Positions 61,901 to 64,000 of a stretch of 64,000 bases of DNA are shown here, one piece after another. Source of the DNA: Crotophaga sulcirostris. Lineage: Eukaryota > Chordata > Aves > Cuculiformes > Crotophagidae. The stretch lies in assembly GCA_013397455.1 (NCBI GenBank), contig VYZB01000135.1, forward strand, positions 1,807,012-1,871,011, written 5' to 3'. Both the position numbers and the translations under genes were made by a program. Numbering within the stretch: position 1 is the stretch's first letter; each line of letters starts with the position of its first letter. A model generated the notes under the pieces. That model was not told where the DNA came from and ran no database searches. It saw nothing but the letters and a program-made list of their open reading frames with translations.

Positions 61901-62228
61901 TCTCTCTATGAACAATAAAGACTCTTGTTGCAGAGGGAAGGGGGTGGCGGGAAGGCTCGGGTAAGCGGGGAGGAATGTCCTGTTCACTGCCTCCCTCTGG
62001 CTCCAGGTCGAAGACATGGGGCGGTATTTCAATGTATAAGGAGCAGTGAAGTGTCAGAAAACAAGCGACAATGAAAACAAAGCACAGCCAGTAACCTTGG
62101 GGCTCTGACACTGAGCAAATGTTTATCAGAGGAAGATTCTGCTGGACATCACTGGATAAGAATGAGTTGATGTCACTCTTGGCAAGGGCAGGAGGTTGGT
62201 TTTTTCCACACAAACAGCACAACAGCGC

Positions 62229-62283
62229 AAGGGGAAAGGAGAGGGAAGGGTGGGAAGGAGGGGAAAGAGGAAGAGGAGGAGAG
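62229..62283. repeat. Polypurine tract
   Basis: Fifty-five bases with a single pyrimidine (T at 62251): AAGGGGAAAGGAGAGGGAAG, then further GGA/GAA runs. Confidence 0.9.
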
Positions 62284-63026
62284 CAATGTTTGCTATAAAT
62301 CGGGCTAATAAAAATATATAAAAGCATGGCTTGTTTTGTTGGAAGGAGTCTCAATGCTGGGACATAAATAGATGAAGGTTAAGGATGCTTCAGGGCTCCT
62401 CCTACACTGCGGCTCTGAAGGTCTGTACACAGATTCATGAGAGCCATTGCGTAATTTGCTTTGACTTGCTCCCAGTCCAGAGAGTACTATGGGCTCATTC
62501 CTGTGGCCCTTATTCAACGAATCCTCACTTGGCTTTAATGGGAATTTTTGCATGAATAAAGAAGTTCAGCTTTTGTGTCTTTTGGTAGCTTCAGTGCCTG
62601 GCTGATGAAAAGGAGGACCTCCCCTTGCCCTCAACCGCTGTATACCCTTCTTTTAAAGCTTCATCATATTTTATGCTTGCAACTCAAAGTTTTCTCTGCA
62701 GGAAGAGAGGCTTCCACCAGGTAGGCAGGCAGCAGAACTGCGAGAGCTGCCTTCCAACAGGTACCACCCTGCAGCTAAGAATACTATTGGTATTTGATGA
62801 ACTTGATGGTGAATGGTGTTGGAAAACACCTCAGAAAATTTGTAGATATAATGAATGAATGTTGTAATAGAGCAGTGTTAGAAAAAAAAACAAAACAGTG
62901 TCTTCTAGAACTAAAAAGGTGAATCATTAACAGCATCTAATCTGTGAGCTGTCTGTACTGGAACACCTACTGCTGGTCATCCCCTTTATGAATGCTCTTG
63001 TAGAGCATAAAAGTGACACGGCTGTC

Positions 63027-63060
63027 TATCTATCTTATCTATTTACCTATCTTATCTATG
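63027..63060. repeat. Degenerate (TATC)n microsatellite
   Basis: CTATCTATCTTATCTATTTA followed by CCTATCTTATCTATG: an imperfect tetranucleotide run. Confidence 0.85.
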
Positions 63061-64000
63061 ACTGGGTCTAATGATTTTTTTCTTTCCTTCTTTCTTTAAC
63101 CAACACCAGTGTGTTTGCTCTGTTTGTGTTCATGTATTCTAGTTCAGAGCAGACTGCTTCTAAAGTGGCACAAGTTAAATTAGAAAAGACTTCTCCTGGA
63201 CTGGAATAAGTGTCCAGTGTAGATGTGAGGTGTTTTCTGTCCTGTATCCCTCCCTTCCTCATCTCAACCACATAGGCAATTTGCTACAAGCAGCCTACAG
63301 CTACCCAAATGCCAGTAAGGTATTTGTGTAGTCAGCAAACAGCTTTTGAGGATATCGAGCACTTGTGGAAAATGGGGCCATTATTTTTCAGAGTGTAAAA
63401 GGATTTAAAAACTGGATTGCTGGGGGCACAGCTTTGCAAATCAATTTAACAATGTAATATATTCAACTGGCTCTCATCATCCAGCTTTTAGAGCTGCTCT
63501 GATTGTGTAAGGAGGCAGAGCTTTACATTTGACCCTCTTGTTACGCGATTCCCTCAGGTATATATGACTCTCCAGAAGCTTTTCAATTTGATGACTTCCT
63601 GCTAGACCATGCTATCTCATTCAAAAAATTCTGCTAGTGTGGTGTTGAATAGGTTTGAGTGCTCTTTGTTGAATGACCTTACTAGACATGCGCACACTAA
63701 AGACCTCTTTCGAAATGACTCAGCTCTGAATATGAGCGGAGAACAGCGCCTCAGACTTCAAGGCAGTCTGGCCAAGGAGAAGCTGTTGCATTTGTGCTAC
63801 AGCCATTCAGAAGTGCAGGCAGTGTAGCCAGAAAGGAGGAACAGTCGGGTTTATTTTGTGCTCTACTTCTTCATTGAAAGCTACCAGAATCAAATAAACC
63901 ATTTAACTGCTGCTGCAAGTGCCATCCTCTCCCTAAATAAAATTAGAAGAGAAAAAAGTGACATATTTATTAATTAGTGAGTTGAATGAAAATATTTAAA

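Larger units (their letters stand above)
58929..64000 (+). other. BORCS5: BORCS5 intron 2, distal visible part
   Basis: Unique DNA with a (CTA)n run at about 60197-60210, a purine tract at 62229-62283 and a (TATC)-type repeat at 63027-63060. The third BORCS5 exon (expected to encode the L-L-S-G-Q and D-S-Q-Q-V-L-Q-L-C region) was not found, so the gene continues to the right of the window. Confidence 0.55.

Noticed and set aside
61752..62354. 200-codon minus-strand open frame
   Set aside because: Composition follows the purine/pyrimidine-rich DNA, there is no recognisable domain, and it lies in the BORCS5 intron. The hydrophobic stretch alone is not evidence of a membrane protein gene.
1..64000. 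CRISPR array, bacterial-type operon, riboswitch or integron
   Set aside because: The window is vertebrate nuclear DNA with spliced genes and CR1 LINEs. The tandem repeats present are microsatellites and minisatellites without unique spacers.

Overview
The window is vertebrate nuclear DNA, almost certainly from a bird. The main reason is the repeat content: about twenty 5'-truncated CR1 LINE fragments, most ending in the avian CR1 3' end (runs of ATTCTATG-like octamers), in a gene-poor background of moderate base composition with a few CpG-rich blocks. An assembly gap of 491 N lies at 27885-28375.

Two protein-coding genes can be read exon by exon. MANSC1 lies complete on the minus strand: coding exons at 22013-21794, 20896-20756 and 16907-15913 join in frame to a 451-residue type I membrane protein with a signal peptide, a Cys-rich MANSC domain, a Ser/Thr/Pro-rich mucin-like stalk, one membrane segment and a short tail. 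BORCS5 (myrlysin, a BORC lysosome-positioning subunit) starts on the plus strand. Exon 1 (from 28466) and exon 2 (29442-29585) are present; I found no later exon, so 29586-64000 reads as one very large intron running off the window. The two genes are divergent, about 6.5 kb apart, in the same order and orientation as I recall for human 12p13 (LRP6, MANSC1, BORCS5).

Layout: 1-300 is a CA-rich repeat. 301-735 is a CpG-rich block of unknown ownership, possibly the edge of the neighbouring LRP6 promoter island. 853-15900 is intergenic, with three CR1 pieces and no supported gene. 15913-22013 is MANSC1. 22014-22330 is its GC-rich 5' flank, and 22321-22540 is a 24-bp-unit minisatellite. 22746-27884 is CR1-rich intergenic DNA ending in a head-to-head CR1 pair against the gap. 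28376-64000 is BORCS5.

The most unusual observation is in BORCS5 intron 2. A segment of about 474 bp at 54129-54602 is a second copy of 58455-58928. The first copy is flanked by a perfect 13-bp direct repeat, so it looks like an insertion with a target-site duplication. The second copy is continuous with an old CR1 and looks like the source. I saw no evidence of a novel gene system, RNA gene, CRISPR array or intact mobile element.
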